DNA of 64,000 nt from Pantoea sp. WMus005 (lineage in GTDB: Bacteria; Pseudomonadota; Gammaproteobacteria; Enterobacterales; Enterobacteriaceae). Position 1 is the stretch's first letter, and each line of letters begins with the position of its first letter. The notes under the pieces are model-generated. The model did not search any database. It worked only from the letters and a program-made list of their open reading frames with translations, and had not been told where the DNA came from. Location: assembly GCF_013415305.1 (NCBI RefSeq), contig NZ_JACBXU010000001.1:1302001-1366000 (forward strand), written 5' to 3'. Of this stretch, positions 28,355 through 37,611 are shown piece by piece. A program made the translations under genes and the position numbers.

Positions 28355-29191
28355 ATGGACATTCGCCAAAGTATTCACAGCGATCATGCAAAACAACTCG
28401 ACACTGACGCACTGCGTCGCGAGTTTCTGATTGAGAAGATTTTCACTGCCGACGACTACACCCTGACCTACAGCCATATCGACCGCATCATCATTGGCGG
28501 CGTCATGCCGGTGAACAAGCCGGTCACGATCGGTGATGAGATGGGAAAACAGCTGGGCGTCAGCTATTTCCTTGAACGACGTGAGCTGGGCATGATCAAT
28601 ATTGGCGGCCCGGGGCTGGTAGAGGTTGACGGTAAAGCGTGGGAAATCGGTCAGGAAGAGGCGCTCTACATTGGCAAAGGTGCGCGTAACCTGCTGTTCC
28701 GCAGCCTGAATCCGTCTCAGCCCGCCAAATTTTATTACAACAGTGCGCCCGCGCACAGCACCTTCCCGGACAAGAAAATTACGCTGCAGGAGGCGGCCAC
28801 CGCAACGCTGGGTGATGCCGCGACCTCCAACCGCCGCACCATTAACAAATTCATCGTGCCGGACGTGCTGCCGACCTGCCAGCTCACCATGGGCTTAACC
28901 AAACTGGATGAAGGCAGCCTGTGGAACACCATGCCCTGCCACACCCACGAACGTCGCATGGAAGTCTACTTCTATTTCGATATGAGCGAAGAGAGCGCCG
29001 TCTTCCACATGATGGGGCAACCGCAGCAAACCCGCCATCTGCTGGTACACAACGAGCAGGCGGTGATATCGCCCAGCTGGTCTATTCATGCCGGTGTTGG
29101 CACCCAGCGTTACACCTTTATCTGGGGCATGGTGGGTGAAAATCAGGTCTTTGATGACATGGACCACGTCAAAATCAGCGAGCTTCGCTGA
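28355..29191 (+). CDS. kduI: KduI, 5-dehydro-4-deoxy-D-glucuronate isomerase
   Basis: KduI converts 5-keto-4-deoxyuronate to 2,5-diketo-3-deoxygluconate in the breakdown of pectin and related uronates. The 278-residue protein is the family's usual length. The zinc ligands are all in their expected positions: His196, His198 and Glu203 in [14 protein letters not shown], and His245 in SWSIHAG. It is followed 16 bases later by kduD and preceded by a KdgR-type box. The pair is inserted between hxpB and ydjM, where E. coli has nothing. Confidence 0.96.
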   Translation: MDIRQSIHSDHAKQLDTDALRREFLIEKIFTADDYTLTYSHIDRIIIGGVMPVNKPVTIGDEMGKQLGVSYFLERRELGMINIGGPGLVEVDGKAWEIGQEEALYIGKGARNLLFRSLNPSQPAKFYYNSAPAHSTFPDKKITLQEAATATLGDAATSNRRTINKFIVPDVLPTCQLTMGLTKLDEGSLWNTMPCHTHERRMEVYFYFDMSEESAVFHMMGQPQQTRHLLVHNEQAVISPSWSIHAGVGTQRYTFIWGMVGENQVFDDMDHVKISELR

Positions 29192-29207
29192 ACAGAGGAG
29201 AAATACC

Positions 29208-29969
29208 ATGGTACTGAACACGTTTAACCTGGAAGGTAAAGTGGCCCTGGTGACCGGCTGTAACACCGGTCTGGGGCAAGGTATGGCGCTGGGTCTGGCG
29301 CAGGCGGGCTGTGATATCGTCGGCGTTAACCGTGATGGCCCGGATGATACCCAGGGCAAAGTCGAGGCGCTGGGTCGCCGCTTCTGGCCGGTGCAGGCCG
29401 ACCTGATGCAGACCAGTGTGGTGGCCTCTGTGGTTGAACAGGCGGTTGCGGTGGCAGGCAAAATTGACATTCTGATCAACAATGCCGGCATTATCCGGCG
29501 TGAAGACGCACTGAATTTCAGCGAGCAGGACTGGGATGATGTGATGAACATCAACAGCAAGAGCCTGTTTTTCCTGTCGCAGCAGGTTGCCCGTCAGTTT
29601 ATCGCGCAGGGTCGCGGCGGCAAGATTATCAATATCGCCTCCATGCTCTCTTTCCAGGGCGGAATTCGGGTGCCCTCTTATACCGCTTCAAAAAGTGCCG
29701 TAATGGGACTGACCCGTCTCATGGCGAACGAGTGGGCAAAGCATGGCATTAACGTCAATGCCATCGCACCCGGCTACATGGCAACCAACAATACCGAGCA
29801 GCTGAGAAATGATGAGTCCCGCAGCGAAGAGATCCTGGGCCGCATTCCGGCCGGACGCTGGGGCGTGCCTGATGACATGATGGGCCCGGTGGTCTTCCTT
29901 GCCTCTGCTGCTTCTGATTACGTTAATGGTTACACCCTGGCAGTCGATGGTGGGTGGCTGGCGCGTTAG
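29208..29969 (+). CDS. kduD: KduD, 2-deoxy-D-gluconate 3-dehydrogenase (2-keto-3-deoxygluconate oxidoreductase)
   Basis: A 253-residue short-chain dehydrogenase that reduces 2,5-diketo-3-deoxygluconate to 2-keto-3-deoxygluconate, the step after KduI. NAD-binding TGCNTGLGQGM lies near the N-terminus, with INNAGI, catalytic Ser in INIASMLSFQGG and Tyr-Lys in SYTASKSAVMG, and the C-terminal VNGYTLAVDGGWLAR. GAGGAG precedes the ATG at 29208. An open frame back to 29088 overlaps kduI and is not the start. Confidence 0.96.
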   Translation: MVLNTFNLEGKVALVTGCNTGLGQGMALGLAQAGCDIVGVNRDGPDDTQGKVEALGRRFWPVQADLMQTSVVASVVEQAVAVAGKIDILINNAGIIRREDALNFSEQDWDDVMNINSKSLFFLSQQVARQFIAQGRGGKIINIASMLSFQGGIRVPSYTASKSAVMGLTRLMANEWAKHGINVNAIAPGYMATNNTEQLRNDESRSEEILGRIPAGRWGVPDDMMGPVVFLASAASDYVNGYTLAVDGGWLAR

Positions 29970-29976
29970 TCTTTCG

Positions 29977-30010
29977 GGCGGACAGTGTTTCATCGCTGTC
30001 CGCCTTATTA
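29977..30010 (+). terminator. kduID terminator
   Basis: A 9-base stem GGCGGACAG/CTGTCCGCC with a 10-base loop is followed by a T-rich tail (TTATTA). The U-run is interrupted, so efficiency is uncertain. Confidence 0.72.
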
Positions 30011-30067
30011 ATAATATTCATGCTTCGTTACAGCGTCACATGTTCTCATTTACTGGATAAATCCCTA

Positions 30068-30087
30068 TACTGGATGCATCGACAGTT
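30068..30087. promoter_or_regulatory. LexA-type SOS box upstream of ydjM
   Basis: TACTGGATGCATCGACAGTT contains CTG-N10-CAG with the outer TA/T flanks of the LexA consensus. It ends 21 bases before ydjM, which is a LexA-regulated gene in E. coli. A second half-match, TACTGGATAAAT, lies just upstream (30051-30062). Confidence 0.65.
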
Positions 30088-30108
30088 TCTTTGTAACCAG
30101 GTTCTATC

Positions 30109-30699
30109 ATGACAGGCGAAGGCCACATCATTTTTGCCATTGCCAGCGCTATTTTTTCCAAGCGTGCTGAGCTGACACCTGTGCTGGCTCAGGCCGACTG
30201 GTGGCATCTTGTTCCCTCAGCACTGCTGACTTGTCTGCTACCCGATATCGATCACCCTAAATCTCTGCTGGGACAGCGACTCAGCTGGCTCTCTCATCCT
30301 ATTGCACGCGCGTTCGGCCACAGGGGATTTACCCACAGTTTGCTGGCGATTGCCGCCGGATTATGGCTTTTTCAGATTAACCTGCCTCAGTCGTCACCGA
30401 TACCGGCCGATGTTCTTCAGGGGCTGACGCTGGGGTACCTTAGCCATATAGTGGCCGATATGCTGACGCCCGCCGGGGTTCCACTGCTGTGGCCCTGCCG
30501 CTGGCGCTTCCGCCTGCCGATTCTGCGCAGCCAGAAGGGCAATCAGCTGGAGCGGGCATTGTGTCTGGGACTGGTGGGCTATGCGCTGTGGTTTCCGGTG
30601 GGGATGCCATCTTTTGGTGCAAACGGCTGGCCATCCCAGCTGTTCGATACGCTACAAAATGGCGTTGGGCGATTAATTTCCAGTCATACTGCGCAATAA
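30109..30699 (+). CDS. ydjM: YdjM, inner-membrane metal-dependent hydrolase family, SOS-linked
   Basis: A 196-residue YdjM/YfhO-type membrane protein. Family metal motifs are present: TGEGHIIFA at the start, LLPDIDHPKS, FGHRGFTHSL and LSHIVADMLTPAGV. Four or so hydrophobic segments alternate with these. The enzymatic role is not established. In E. coli it is induced by DNA damage, and the LexA-type box upstream agrees. The start at 30109 has a weak ribosome-binding site. Confidence 0.9.
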   Translation: MTGEGHIIFAIASAIFSKRAELTPVLAQADWWHLVPSALLTCLLPDIDHPKSLLGQRLSWLSHPIARAFGHRGFTHSLLAIAAGLWLFQINLPQSSPIPADVLQGLTLGYLSHIVADMLTPAGVPLLWPCRWRFRLPILRSQKGNQLERALCLGLVGYALWFPVGMPSFGANGWPSQLFDTLQNGVGRLISSHTAQ

Positions 30700-30803
30700 A
30701 AGCGCGAAAAAAGCCATTAAGTTATAAACCATGCCATTTGGATATAAGGCACCCTCTGCACCTGCTGTTACCATTCATGCTGTCTTAATTCGTGATTAAC
30801 ATT

Positions 30804-30833
30804 ATGCGGCCTTCCCGTGACGGAAGGCCGCAT
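30804..30833. repeat. Perfect hairpin in the tcyP leader
   Basis: ATGCGGCCTTCC (30804-30815) and GGAAGGCCGCAT (30822-30833) form a perfect 12-base stem with a 6-base loop, ending 17 bases before the tcyP start. The tail ATTACT is not a good U-run. It may end ydjM transcription or shape the tcyP leader. Confidence 0.7.
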
Positions 30834-30850
30834 TACTCTGGAGTTTCAGC

Positions 30851-32242
30851 ATGGACCTTCCTCTTACGCTTAATATCGTAGCCTTTGTGGTGCTGCTGGT
30901 ATTACTCTCCCGCTTCAGCCGTCAGAACTGGAGCCTGTCGAAAAAAGTGCTGACCGGTCTGCTGATCGGCGTACTGTTCGGCCTGGCATTGCAGTTGATC
31001 TATGGCGAAAACAGCGCAGTGGTTAAAGAGTCGATCAGCTGGTTTAACATCGTCGGTAATGGCTATGTTCAATTGCTGCAGATGGTAGTCATGCCGCTGG
31101 TGTTCGTTTCCATTCTGAGTGCGGTCGCCCGTCTGCATAACGCCTCTTCGCTGGGAAAAATCAGCGTACTGACTATCGGCGTTCTGCTGTTTACCACCGC
31201 GATCTCGGCGCTGGTCGGCGTCTTCGTCACCGGCCTGTTTGGTCTGAGCGCGGAAGGTCTGGTGCAGGGCGTGCAGGAGACCGCACGTCTCAGTGCGATC
31301 CAGAGCAACTACGTCGGCAAAGTCGCTGACCTGACTGTGCCGCAGCTGGTGCTCTCCTTTATCCCGAAAAACCCGTTTGCCGATCTGACCGGAGCCAGTC
31401 CGACCTCGATCATCAGCGTCGTCATCTTTGCCGCTTTCCTGGGTGTGGCTGCGCTGCAGTTGCTGAAAGATGATGAAGTTAAAGGCCAGCGCGTGCTGGT
31501 AGCGATCGACACGCTGCAGTCCTGGGTCATGAAGCTGGTGCGTTTAGTCATGAAGCTCACGCCGTATGGTGTGCTGGCGCTGATGACCAAAGTGGTTGCA
31601 GGTTCTAACCTGCAGGACATTATCAAGCTGGGCAGCTTTGTGATCGCCTCTTACCTTGGCCTGGCCATCATGTTTGGTGTTCATGCCCTGCTGCTGTCGG
31701 TCAATGGTATCAATCCGATGCGCTTCTTCCGCAAAGTGTGGCCGGTAATCACTTTCGCGTTCACCAGTCGCTCAAGCGCCGCCAGCATCCCGCTGAGCGT
31801 TGAGACCCAGACCCGACGTCTTGGCGTGCCTGAGTCGATTGCCAGCTTCGCGGCATCCTTTGGTGCCACAATCGGTCAGAACGGCTGTGCCGGTCTCTAC
31901 CCGACCATGCTGGCCGTAATGGTTGCGCCAACGGTTGGGATCAATCCGTTTGACCCGTTGTGGATTGCGACGCTGGTTGGGATAGTCACGCTGAGCTCAG
32001 CAGGCGTTGCCGGTGTCGGCGGTGGTGCCACCTTTGCTGCACTGATTGTCCTGCCTGCGATGGGCTTGCCGGTGACCCTGGTGGCGCTGCTGATCTCGAT
32101 TGAGCCGCTGATTGATATGGGGCGTACCGCACTGAACGTCAATGGTTCAATGACTGCAGGTTCCCTGACCAGCCGCTGGTTAGGAATGACCGATAAACGC
32201 GTACTGGAAAGTGACGACAACGCCGAGCTGGCGCACCGTTAA
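30851..32242 (+). CDS. tcyP: TcyP (YdjN), L-cystine sodium/proton symporter
   Basis: A 463-residue member of the dicarboxylate/amino acid:cation symporter family, with eight or more membrane segments. Signatures include [20 protein letters not shown], the serine-rich [15 protein letters not shown] reentrant-loop motif, [15 protein letters not shown] and [21 protein letters not shown]. coli YdjN is a cystine uptake system of the CysB regulon. The gene follows ydjM as in E. coli. CTGGAG precedes the start. Confidence 0.95.
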   Translation: MDLPLTLNIVAFVVLLVLLSRFSRQNWSLSKKVLTGLLIGVLFGLALQLIYGENSAVVKESISWFNIVGNGYVQLLQMVVMPLVFVSILSAVARLHNASSLGKISVLTIGVLLFTTAISALVGVFVTGLFGLSAEGLVQGVQETARLSAIQSNYVGKVADLTVPQLVLSFIPKNPFADLTGASPTSIISVVIFAAFLGVAALQLLKDDEVKGQRVLVAIDTLQSWVMKLVRLVMKLTPYGVLALMTKVVAGSNLQDIIKLGSFVIASYLGLAIMFGVHALLLSVNGINPMRFFRKVWPVITFAFTSRSSAASIPLSVETQTRRLGVPESIASFAASFGATIGQNGCAGLYPTMLAVMVAPTVGINPFDPLWIATLVGIVTLSSAGVAGVGGGATFAALIVLPAMGLPVTLVALLISIEPLIDMGRTALNVNGSMTAGSLTSRWLGMTDKRVLESDDNAELAHR

Positions 32243-32251
32243 TCTGCCTTA

Positions 32252-32280
32252 AACCTGGCGCGCCCGCGCCAGGTTTTTTT
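32252..32280 (+). terminator. tcyP intrinsic terminator
   Basis: A GC-rich stem AACCTGGCGCG/CGCGCCAGGTT is followed by seven Ts, about 10 bases after the tcyP stop. Confidence 0.9.
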
Positions 32281-32431
32281 CTGTCTCTCTTCTCCACAAT
32301 CTCCCCCATTGATGGCGATGCCGTTAAGAAAGCGTTAAGCATGGTAAACAGAGGAAAAATCCGCGCTTTAGTGCTTGTCTTTGCCCAATAAAAGGCGAAT
32401 TCTGCACCCAGTCTTAGGAGGAGAACACCGG

Positions 32432-32818
32432 ATGAAAAAGATAATCGCCTCGCTTCTGACGCTGACACTTCTGACACCCGCTCTGGCTTTCGCCCATCCT
32501 GGCGACTGGGGCCCGGGATGGGGCCGACATGGCGGACCCGGCCCTCACTGGGACCGACCTGGGCCGATACGTTTTTTGCCTGAGGCCGCTACTGCGGTAC
32601 TGATAGGCGGCCTGACTTACTACCTGCTAAACGGCAGTTATTATCAGCGGCACGGTGAGGAGTATGTCATGGTAGAGCCGCCTGCAGAGTCGCAGGTCAG
32701 CAGTGAAATGCGGGTACTCGACTTTAACGGCAAACGCTTCTATGTGCAGGCGGGTCACTTCTACCAGCGGCAGATAGACGGCAATTATGTTGAGGTGCCA
32801 CGCCCGGCAGGATTGTAG
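32432..32818 (+). CDS. Small secreted protein, DUF6515-like
   Basis: A 128-residue protein with a clear signal peptide (MKKIIASLLTLTLLTPALAFA, cleaved before HPGDWG). A Gly/Pro/Trp/His-rich segment (HPGDWGPGWGRHGGPGPHWD) follows, then one hydrophobic stretch (AATAVLIGGLTYYLL) and a C-terminal beta-like part with FYVQAGHFYQRQIDGNYVEV. This layout is seen in small periplasmic proteins annotated DUF6515. Function unknown. TTAGGAGGAGA lies 10 bases upstream, a strong ribosome-binding site. The frame extends to 32375, but the signal peptide fixes the start. It is convergent with osmE across a shared terminator. Confidence 0.82.
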   Translation: MKKIIASLLTLTLLTPALAFAHPGDWGPGWGRHGGPGPHWDRPGPIRFLPEAATAVLIGGLTYYLLNGSYYQRHGEEYVMVEPPAESQVSSEMRVLDFNGKRFYVQAGHFYQRQIDGNYVEVPRPAGL

Positions 32819-32832
32819 TCAGCGCCACAACG

Positions 32833-32863
32833 AAAAACGGCCCGTCATCATGACGGGCCGTTT
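32833..32863. terminator. Bidirectional terminator between the DUF6515-like gene and osmE
   Basis: AAACGGCCCGTCA and TGACGGGCCGTTT form a perfect 13-base stem with a 3-base loop, with A-rich and T-rich flanks. It serves both convergent genes. Confidence 0.87.
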
Positions 32864-32880
32864 ACTATTCAGGGTGGCGA

Positions 32881-33219
32881 TTACTGCTGCTGAACCTGCG
32901 GATCGGTGTCATATTCCGCACAGCTCTGGAAGCCATAGTTCATCACACGGCCGGTGTCGTTGTAGCTCACGAAGTAAGTCTGAGCTTTACCATCGCGCTG
33001 ACCCAGAACATAAGTCTGGCAGGTGCCGCGCGCGTGAACCATAGTGATTTCAGTAGAAGGCGTACCGGCGATCTGACGAACCTGATCACGGGTCATACCC
33101 TTTTTAACATCCTTTACCACTGGCTTAGTCACGTAGCTTTCCGCACGATCGTAAGTCGTACAACCAGACAGTGCAGCCAGCGTCAGCGCCGCAGCGATAC
33201 ATCCCATCACTTTATTCAT
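32881..33219 (-). CDS. osmE: OsmE, osmotically inducible lipoprotein
   Basis: A 112-residue outer-membrane lipoprotein with signal sequence and lipobox LSGC (Cys near residue 20), then a SmpA/OmlA-like BamE-fold domain. Shared with E. coli OsmE are [33 protein letters not shown] and [10 protein letters not shown]. In E. coli it is induced by osmotic stress and stationary phase. The frame extends to 33255. GAGGAA upstream and the family N-terminus MNK set the start at 33219. It is the neighbour of nadE in E. coli. Here an exporter gene lies between them. Confidence 0.95.
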   Translation of the reverse strand: MNKVMGCIAAALTLAALSGCTTYDRAESYVTKPVVKDVKKGMTRDQVRQIAGTPSTEITMVHARGTCQTYVLGQRDGKAQTYFVSYNDTGRVMNYGFQSCAEYDTDPQVQQQ

Positions 33220-33513
33220 CTTGTTGTTCCTCATTGATTGTCCATGTGGAAACAAGCCTGGAACATAAATGCTGATTTATCAAGTTTATGAGGAACAATT
33301 AGTGGCATGGCAAATGTCAGCATTTCGTAAAGATGGCTGTTTTACTGTCAGCGCCGCCGTATACTTCCTGCCGAAGCAGGCTACGAAAGCGAGACGATTT
33401 CAGCTATCCCCACTCTATCGGCACAGGTGCAGATAAGTGTGGCGGTCGCGTTGCCTGCCCCTGTTCTCTTGCCCGCTTTCTGTTCACCCCACCGCTGACT
33501 ATCCTGAGGAACA

Positions 33514-34707
33514 ATGACCCCTGCTCACTCCAACCGCCTGGTTTATGCCATTACGCTGGGCCTTTTGGCCGCACTTGGCCCGCTCTGCATCGACCTCTAT
33601 CTGCCTGCTCTGCCGCAGATGGCGCAGGATCTACGCACCGAAACCGCGACCGCGCAGCTGAGTCTGACCGCTGGTCTGCTGGGTCTGGGCTTTGGCCAGC
33701 TGCTGTTTGGCCCGATGAGCGATAAGTCTGGCCGACTGCGCCCGCTGACTCTGTCACTGGTGTTACTGTTTATCGCGTCGATGGGTTGTGCGCTGGCGCA
33801 GGATATCCACCAGCTGCTGGTGGCACGGCTGTTTGAAGGGTTAGCCGGTGCGGGCGGCGCGGTACTGTCACGGGCGATTGCACGCGATATGTACAGCGGC
33901 CATGAGCTGACACGTTTCTTCGCACTGCTGATGCTGGTCAACGGTCTGGCACCGATTGGCGCGCCGGTACTGGGCGGCGTGCTGATGACGATAGTCGACT
34001 GGCGCGGCATCTTCATGGTGCTGGGCGGCATTGCTATTCTGCTGATCCTGCTGGCGCGCTGGAAGCTGCATGAAACCCTGCCCGAAGAACGCCGCAGCAA
34101 GGGATCCCTGTTTTCCGCTTACGCGGCCCTTGGCCAGGTGGTTACTCATCGCCCCTTTATGGGCTTCTGTCTGACCCAGGGCTTTATGATGTCCGGCATG
34201 TTCGCCTATATCGGCGCCTCGCCGTTCGTGCTGCAACAACTCTATGGCCTGTCGCCCCAGGCCTTTAGCTTCTGCTTTGCGGCCAACGGGTTTGGCCTGA
34301 TCATTGCTTCGCAGACCAGCGCCCGCCTCTGTCCGTTGTGGGGCGAATATCGGGTGCTGAAAGGCGGATTGACGCTGGCGTTTGTTGCCTCCAGCCTGCT
34401 GCTGCTGACCGCGCTGCTTCACGCACCGTTAGCGCTGCTGTTGGTGGCGTTGTTCTTTACCATCGCCAGCAATGGGGTCATCGCTACCACCGCCTCATCG
34501 CTGGCGATGCAGAGTCAGGGCCATCGCGCAGGCAGCGCCTCGGCGGTCATTGGCGTCACCATGTTCACGCTGGGTGCGATTACTGTGCCAGTCACCGGCA
34601 TTGGCGGCACCTCGGTGCTCAGCATGTGTGCCACCATTTTTGGCTGCTTTATGATGGCGATTATGATGTTTAACGTGCTGGCGAAAAAACCGCTGCCGCA
34701 GTTATAA
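33514..34707 (+). CDS. Bcr/CflA-family multidrug efflux MFS transporter
   Basis: A 397-residue 12-segment major facilitator. DHA1/Bcr-CflA features are GPLCIDLYLPALPQMAQDL in segment 1, the motif A GFGQLLFGPMSDKSGRLRP after segment 2, and the antiporter motif C-like region ALLMLVNGLAPIGAPVLGG. Members export bicyclomycin, chloramphenicol or sulfonamides. The substrate here is unknown. TGAGGAACA precedes the start. It is inserted between osmE and nadE relative to E. coli. Confidence 0.9.
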   Translation: MTPAHSNRLVYAITLGLLAALGPLCIDLYLPALPQMAQDLRTETATAQLSLTAGLLGLGFGQLLFGPMSDKSGRLRPLTLSLVLLFIASMGCALAQDIHQLLVARLFEGLAGAGGAVLSRAIARDMYSGHELTRFFALLMLVNGLAPIGAPVLGGVLMTIVDWRGIFMVLGGIAILLILLARWKLHETLPEERRSKGSLFSAYAALGQVVTHRPFMGFCLTQGFMMSGMFAYIGASPFVLQQLYGLSPQAFSFCFAANGFGLIIASQTSARLCPLWGEYRVLKGGLTLAFVASSLLLLTALLHAPLALLLVALFFTIASNGVIATTASSLAMQSQGHRAGSASAVIGVTMFTLGAITVPVTGIGGTSVLSMCATIFGCFMMAIMMFNVLAKKPLPQL

Positions 34708-34834
34708 ACTCACTGATTTCGCAACCTTTAGCCGCAATCAGTTGCCGCTTAAGCTTGTTGTTTTCACGAAGGCACGTTAGCTTTACTAACACGTTCGCAT
34801 TGAGCCGACTGGCCACTGACCTGAGGAGAAGTTC

Positions 34835-35659
34835 ATGTCACTGCAGCAGGAAATTATTGAAGCACTGGGTGTCAAGCCCGCTATCGACGCCGATCAGGAA
34901 GTGCGCGTCAGCGTCGATTTTCTTAAAGCCTATCTGAAACGTCACAGCGGACTGAAAACGCTGGTGCTGGGGATTAGCGGCGGTCAGGATTCAACCCTGG
35001 CGGGCAAGCTGGCGCAAACGGCGATCAGCGAACTGCGTCAGGAGAGCGGCGATAACGACTACACCTTTATTGCTGTACGTCTGCCATATGGTGTGCAGGC
35101 AGATGAGCAGGATTGTCAGGATGCACTGGCCTTTATCAAACCCGACCGTTCGCTGGCGGTGAACATTAAAGAGTCCGTGCTGGCCAGTGAACGCGCGCTG
35201 CAGGAGGCGGGTATTACCCTGTCCGATTTCGTGCGCGGCAATGAAAAAGCGCGCGAGCGCATGAAAGCGCAATACAGCATCGCCGGTATGACCAAAGGGG
35301 TGGTAGTCGGCACCGACCACGCCGCTGAAGCGGTCACCGGATTCTTCACCAAATATGGCGATGGCGGTACTGACATTAACCCCCTTTTCCGCCTGAACAA
35401 GCGTCAGGGTAAACAGCTGCTGAAGCATCTTGGCTGCCCGGAACATCTCTATCTGAAGAAACCGACTGCCGATCTGGAAGATGATCGTCCAGGCCTGCAG
35501 GATGAAGTGGCGCTGGGCGTCACCTACGAGATGATTGATGACTACCTGGAAGGCAAAAGCATCAATCCTGACAGCGCCCGCATCATCGAAGGCTGGTACC
35601 TGAAAACTGAGCACAAACGTCGCCCGCCGATCACGGTATTCGACGACTTCTGGAAGTAA
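34835..35659 (+). CDS. nadE: NH3-dependent NAD+ synthetase
   Basis: NadE makes NAD+ from deamido-NAD+, ATP and ammonia, the last step of NAD synthesis. The 274-residue protein matches E. coli NadE (275). The ATP-pyrophosphatase loop is [17 protein letters not shown] (about residue 45-61), followed by [37 protein letters not shown] and [22 protein letters not shown] lies upstream. A GC-rich inverted repeat at about 35667-35692 follows the stop but lacks a U-run. Confidence 0.97.
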   Translation: MSLQQEIIEALGVKPAIDADQEVRVSVDFLKAYLKRHSGLKTLVLGISGGQDSTLAGKLAQTAISELRQESGDNDYTFIAVRLPYGVQADEQDCQDALAFIKPDRSLAVNIKESVLASERALQEAGITLSDFVRGNEKARERMKAQYSIAGMTKGVVVGTDHAAEAVTGFFTKYGDGGTDINPLFRLNKRQGKQLLKHLGCPEHLYLKKPTADLEDDRPGLQDEVALGVTYEMIDDYLEGKSINPDSARIIEGWYLKTEHKRRPPITVFDDFWK

Positions 35660-35719
35660 TCCTGCGCCTCCTTTGCCCTGGCAAGGGAGGCTTCACTCAT
35701 TCATTATTTTGATCGCTGC

Positions 35720-36610
35720 ATGCCTGCCACCGTTTCGCGCCCCACCCTCATCGGGCTTATCGCCATTCTGCTCTGGAGCACCACTGTGGGTCTGCTGCGC
35801 AGCGTCAGTGAAGCCTTTGGCGCCACCGGCGGCGCGGCGCTGATCTACACCACCACGGCGATCCTGCTTTGCCTGACTCGTGGCCTGCCCAGACCTGGCG
35901 CGCTGCCCGCCCTCTACCTGTGGCTGGGCGGTGCGCTTTTTGTCGGTTATGAAATCTGTCTGGCGCTGGCTATCGGGCTGGCCAGCGATCGCAGCCAGTC
36001 GCTGGAGCTGGGGATGATCAACTATCTCTGGCCCTGCCTGACCATCGTGCTGGCCATTCCGTTTAATCAGCAGCGCTTCCGCGTCTGGCTCTGGCCCGGA
36101 CTGCTGCTGTCACTCCTGGGGATCGTCTGGGTGATGAAAGGCAGTGGCAGCAGCTCGCCCGCGCTGCTGTGGCAGAATATGCTGCGCAACCCTGTTGCCT
36201 ATGCACTCGCCTTTATTGCCGCCCTGACCTGGGCGGTCTACAACAACCTTACCCGCCGTTTTGCCCGGGGTTCGAACGGCGTTACGCTGTTTTTTATCCT
36301 CACCGCGCTGGCGCTGTGGCTGAAATATGCCTTCGGCGATCGTCCTGTGCCGCTAACGTTCGATCTGGTGCCGATGATGGAGGTACTGTTTGTCGGCCTC
36401 TCGACCGCTATCGCCTATTCCGCCTGGAATCATGGGATTCAACAGGGCAATCTGACGCTGCTGGCCACCGCTTCCTACTTCACGCCAGTGCTGTCGGCCC
36501 TGCTGGGATCGCTGTGGCTCGGCCTGACGCCTCCGCTTGCCTTCTGGCAGGGTGTGGCGATGATCACCCTGGGGTCGCTGATCTGCTGGCTGGCGACACG
36601 ACGACTGTAA
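35720..36610 (+). CDS. YddG-type DMT superfamily amino acid exporter
   Basis: A 296-residue protein with ten hydrophobic segments and two EamA repeats. It aligns with E. coli YddG: LIGLIAILLWSTTVGLLR, YEICLALAIGLA, GMINYLWPCLTI and ATASYFTPVLSALLG. YddG exports aromatic amino acids and paraquat. The substrate here is inferred. No good ribosome-binding site is seen before the ATG at 35720. It lies between nadE and cho, where E. coli has no gene. Confidence 0.85.
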   Translation: MPATVSRPTLIGLIAILLWSTTVGLLRSVSEAFGATGGAALIYTTTAILLCLTRGLPRPGALPALYLWLGGALFVGYEICLALAIGLASDRSQSLELGMINYLWPCLTIVLAIPFNQQRFRVWLWPGLLLSLLGIVWVMKGSGSSSPALLWQNMLRNPVAYALAFIAALTWAVYNNLTRRFARGSNGVTLFFILTALALWLKYAFGDRPVPLTFDLVPMMEVLFVGLSTAIAYSAWNHGIQQGNLTLLATASYFTPVLSALLGSLWLGLTPPLAFWQGVAMITLGSLICWLATRRL

Positions 36611-36644
36611 TCAGACGGCTGGCGATCATTTCACCTGCCTGTTA

Positions 36645-36664
36645 TGCTGTATGGACAACCAGTA
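36645..36664. promoter_or_regulatory. LexA-type SOS box upstream of cho
   Basis: TGCTGTATGGACAACCAGTA has CTG-N10-CAG with good outer flanks. It ends 13 bases before the cho start. cho is a LexA-regulated gene in E. coli. Confidence 0.78.
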
Positions 36665-36677
36665 AGTGGAGTCCATT

Positions 36678-37538
36678 TTGGTCAGACGTGCTGCCATTCT
36701 TCGCCCCGAACCCGACGCGAATACAATTTATCAATATCCCGAACACTTGCGTGAATGGCTGGAAGGCCTGCCGAATCATCCTGGCGTCTATACCTTTCAT
36801 GGCGAAAGTGAGTCACTGCCGCTTTACATCGGTAAAAGTGTCAATCTGCGTTCGCGGGTGATGTCCCATTTCCGCACCCCGGACGAGGCGAAAATGCTGC
36901 GCCAGTCACGGCGCGTCAGCTGGATCCCTACCGCAGGCGATCTCGGTGCGCTGCTGCTGGAAGCGCAGATGATCAAAACCCAGCAGCCGCTTTTCAACAA
37001 GCGACTGCGCAAAAACCGCCAGCTCTGTTCGCTACAGATTACCGACGGCAAACCGACTGTGGTTTACGCAAAAGATCTCGATTTCAGCCAGTCACCCAAC
37101 CTCTTTGGGCTCTATCGCAGTCGCTTTGCGGCGCTGGAACGGCTTAAGCAACTGGCGGATGAGTATCAGCTCTGTCATGGGCTACTGGGTCTGGAAGCGC
37201 TGAGTGCGGGACGCGGCTGCTTCCGTTCGGCTCTGCGCCGCTGTGCAGGAGCCTGCTGCGGTAAAGAGCCGGTCAGCGATCATCAGGATCGACTGCTGGA
37301 AGCGCTGGAAAATGTGCGGGTTTTCTGCTGGCCGTGGCAGGGTGCCGTAGGTCTGGTGGAGGAAGGCAAAGAGATGACGCAAATCCATGTCATCGACCAC
37401 TGGTTCTATCTCGGTTCGGTCAGCAGCATGGATGAGGCCAGAAAATTGCAGCGGCCCAAAGGGGGTTTTGATCACGACGGCTACAAAATCCTCTGCCGCC
37501 CGATTCTGTCGGGTGTCTACCCTATTCTCCCCCTGTAA
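36678..37538 (+). CDS. cho: Cho, UvrC-homologous excinuclease
   Basis: Cho makes the 3' incision in UvrAB-marked DNA damage as an alternative to UvrC. The 286-residue protein carries a GIY-YIG nuclease domain at the N-terminus (PGVYTFHGES...LPLYIGKSVNLRSR), the conserved HFRTPDEAKMLRQSRR and the cysteine group RRCAGACCGKE. It lacks UvrC's C-terminal half, as expected for Cho. Alignment with the E. coli N-terminus (MVRR) and GGAG six bases upstream favour a TTG start at 36678 over the GTG at 36666. The LexA-type box lies directly upstream. The E. coli neighbour ves is absent. Confidence 0.94.
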   Translation: MVRRAAILRPEPDANTIYQYPEHLREWLEGLPNHPGVYTFHGESESLPLYIGKSVNLRSRVMSHFRTPDEAKMLRQSRRVSWIPTAGDLGALLLEAQMIKTQQPLFNKRLRKNRQLCSLQITDGKPTVVYAKDLDFSQSPNLFGLYRSRFAALERLKQLADEYQLCHGLLGLEALSAGRGCFRSALRRCAGACCGKEPVSDHQDRLLEALENVRVFCWPWQGAVGLVEEGKEMTQIHVIDHWFYLGSVSSMDEARKLQRPKGGFDHDGYKILCRPILSGVYPILPL

Positions 37539-37540
37539 AA

Positions 37541-37587
37541 AAACCGCCGACGCTGCCCACTCACTCTCAGTGGACAGCGTCGGCGGT
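37541..37587 (-). terminator. spy terminator (long stem between cho and spy)
   Basis: Arms at 37543-37561 and 37569-37587 are complementary over 19 bases with one G-U-type mismatch and a 7-base loop. On the minus strand the stem is followed by seven Ts, so it ends spy. The long stem may also block readthrough from cho. Confidence 0.88.
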
Positions 37588-37611
37588 CTCAGACCGTTCG
37601 CTTAACGAATG

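Noticed and set aside
35666..35692. Intrinsic terminator after nadE
   Set aside because: A good stem is present but no U-run follows, so it is only mentioned under nadE.
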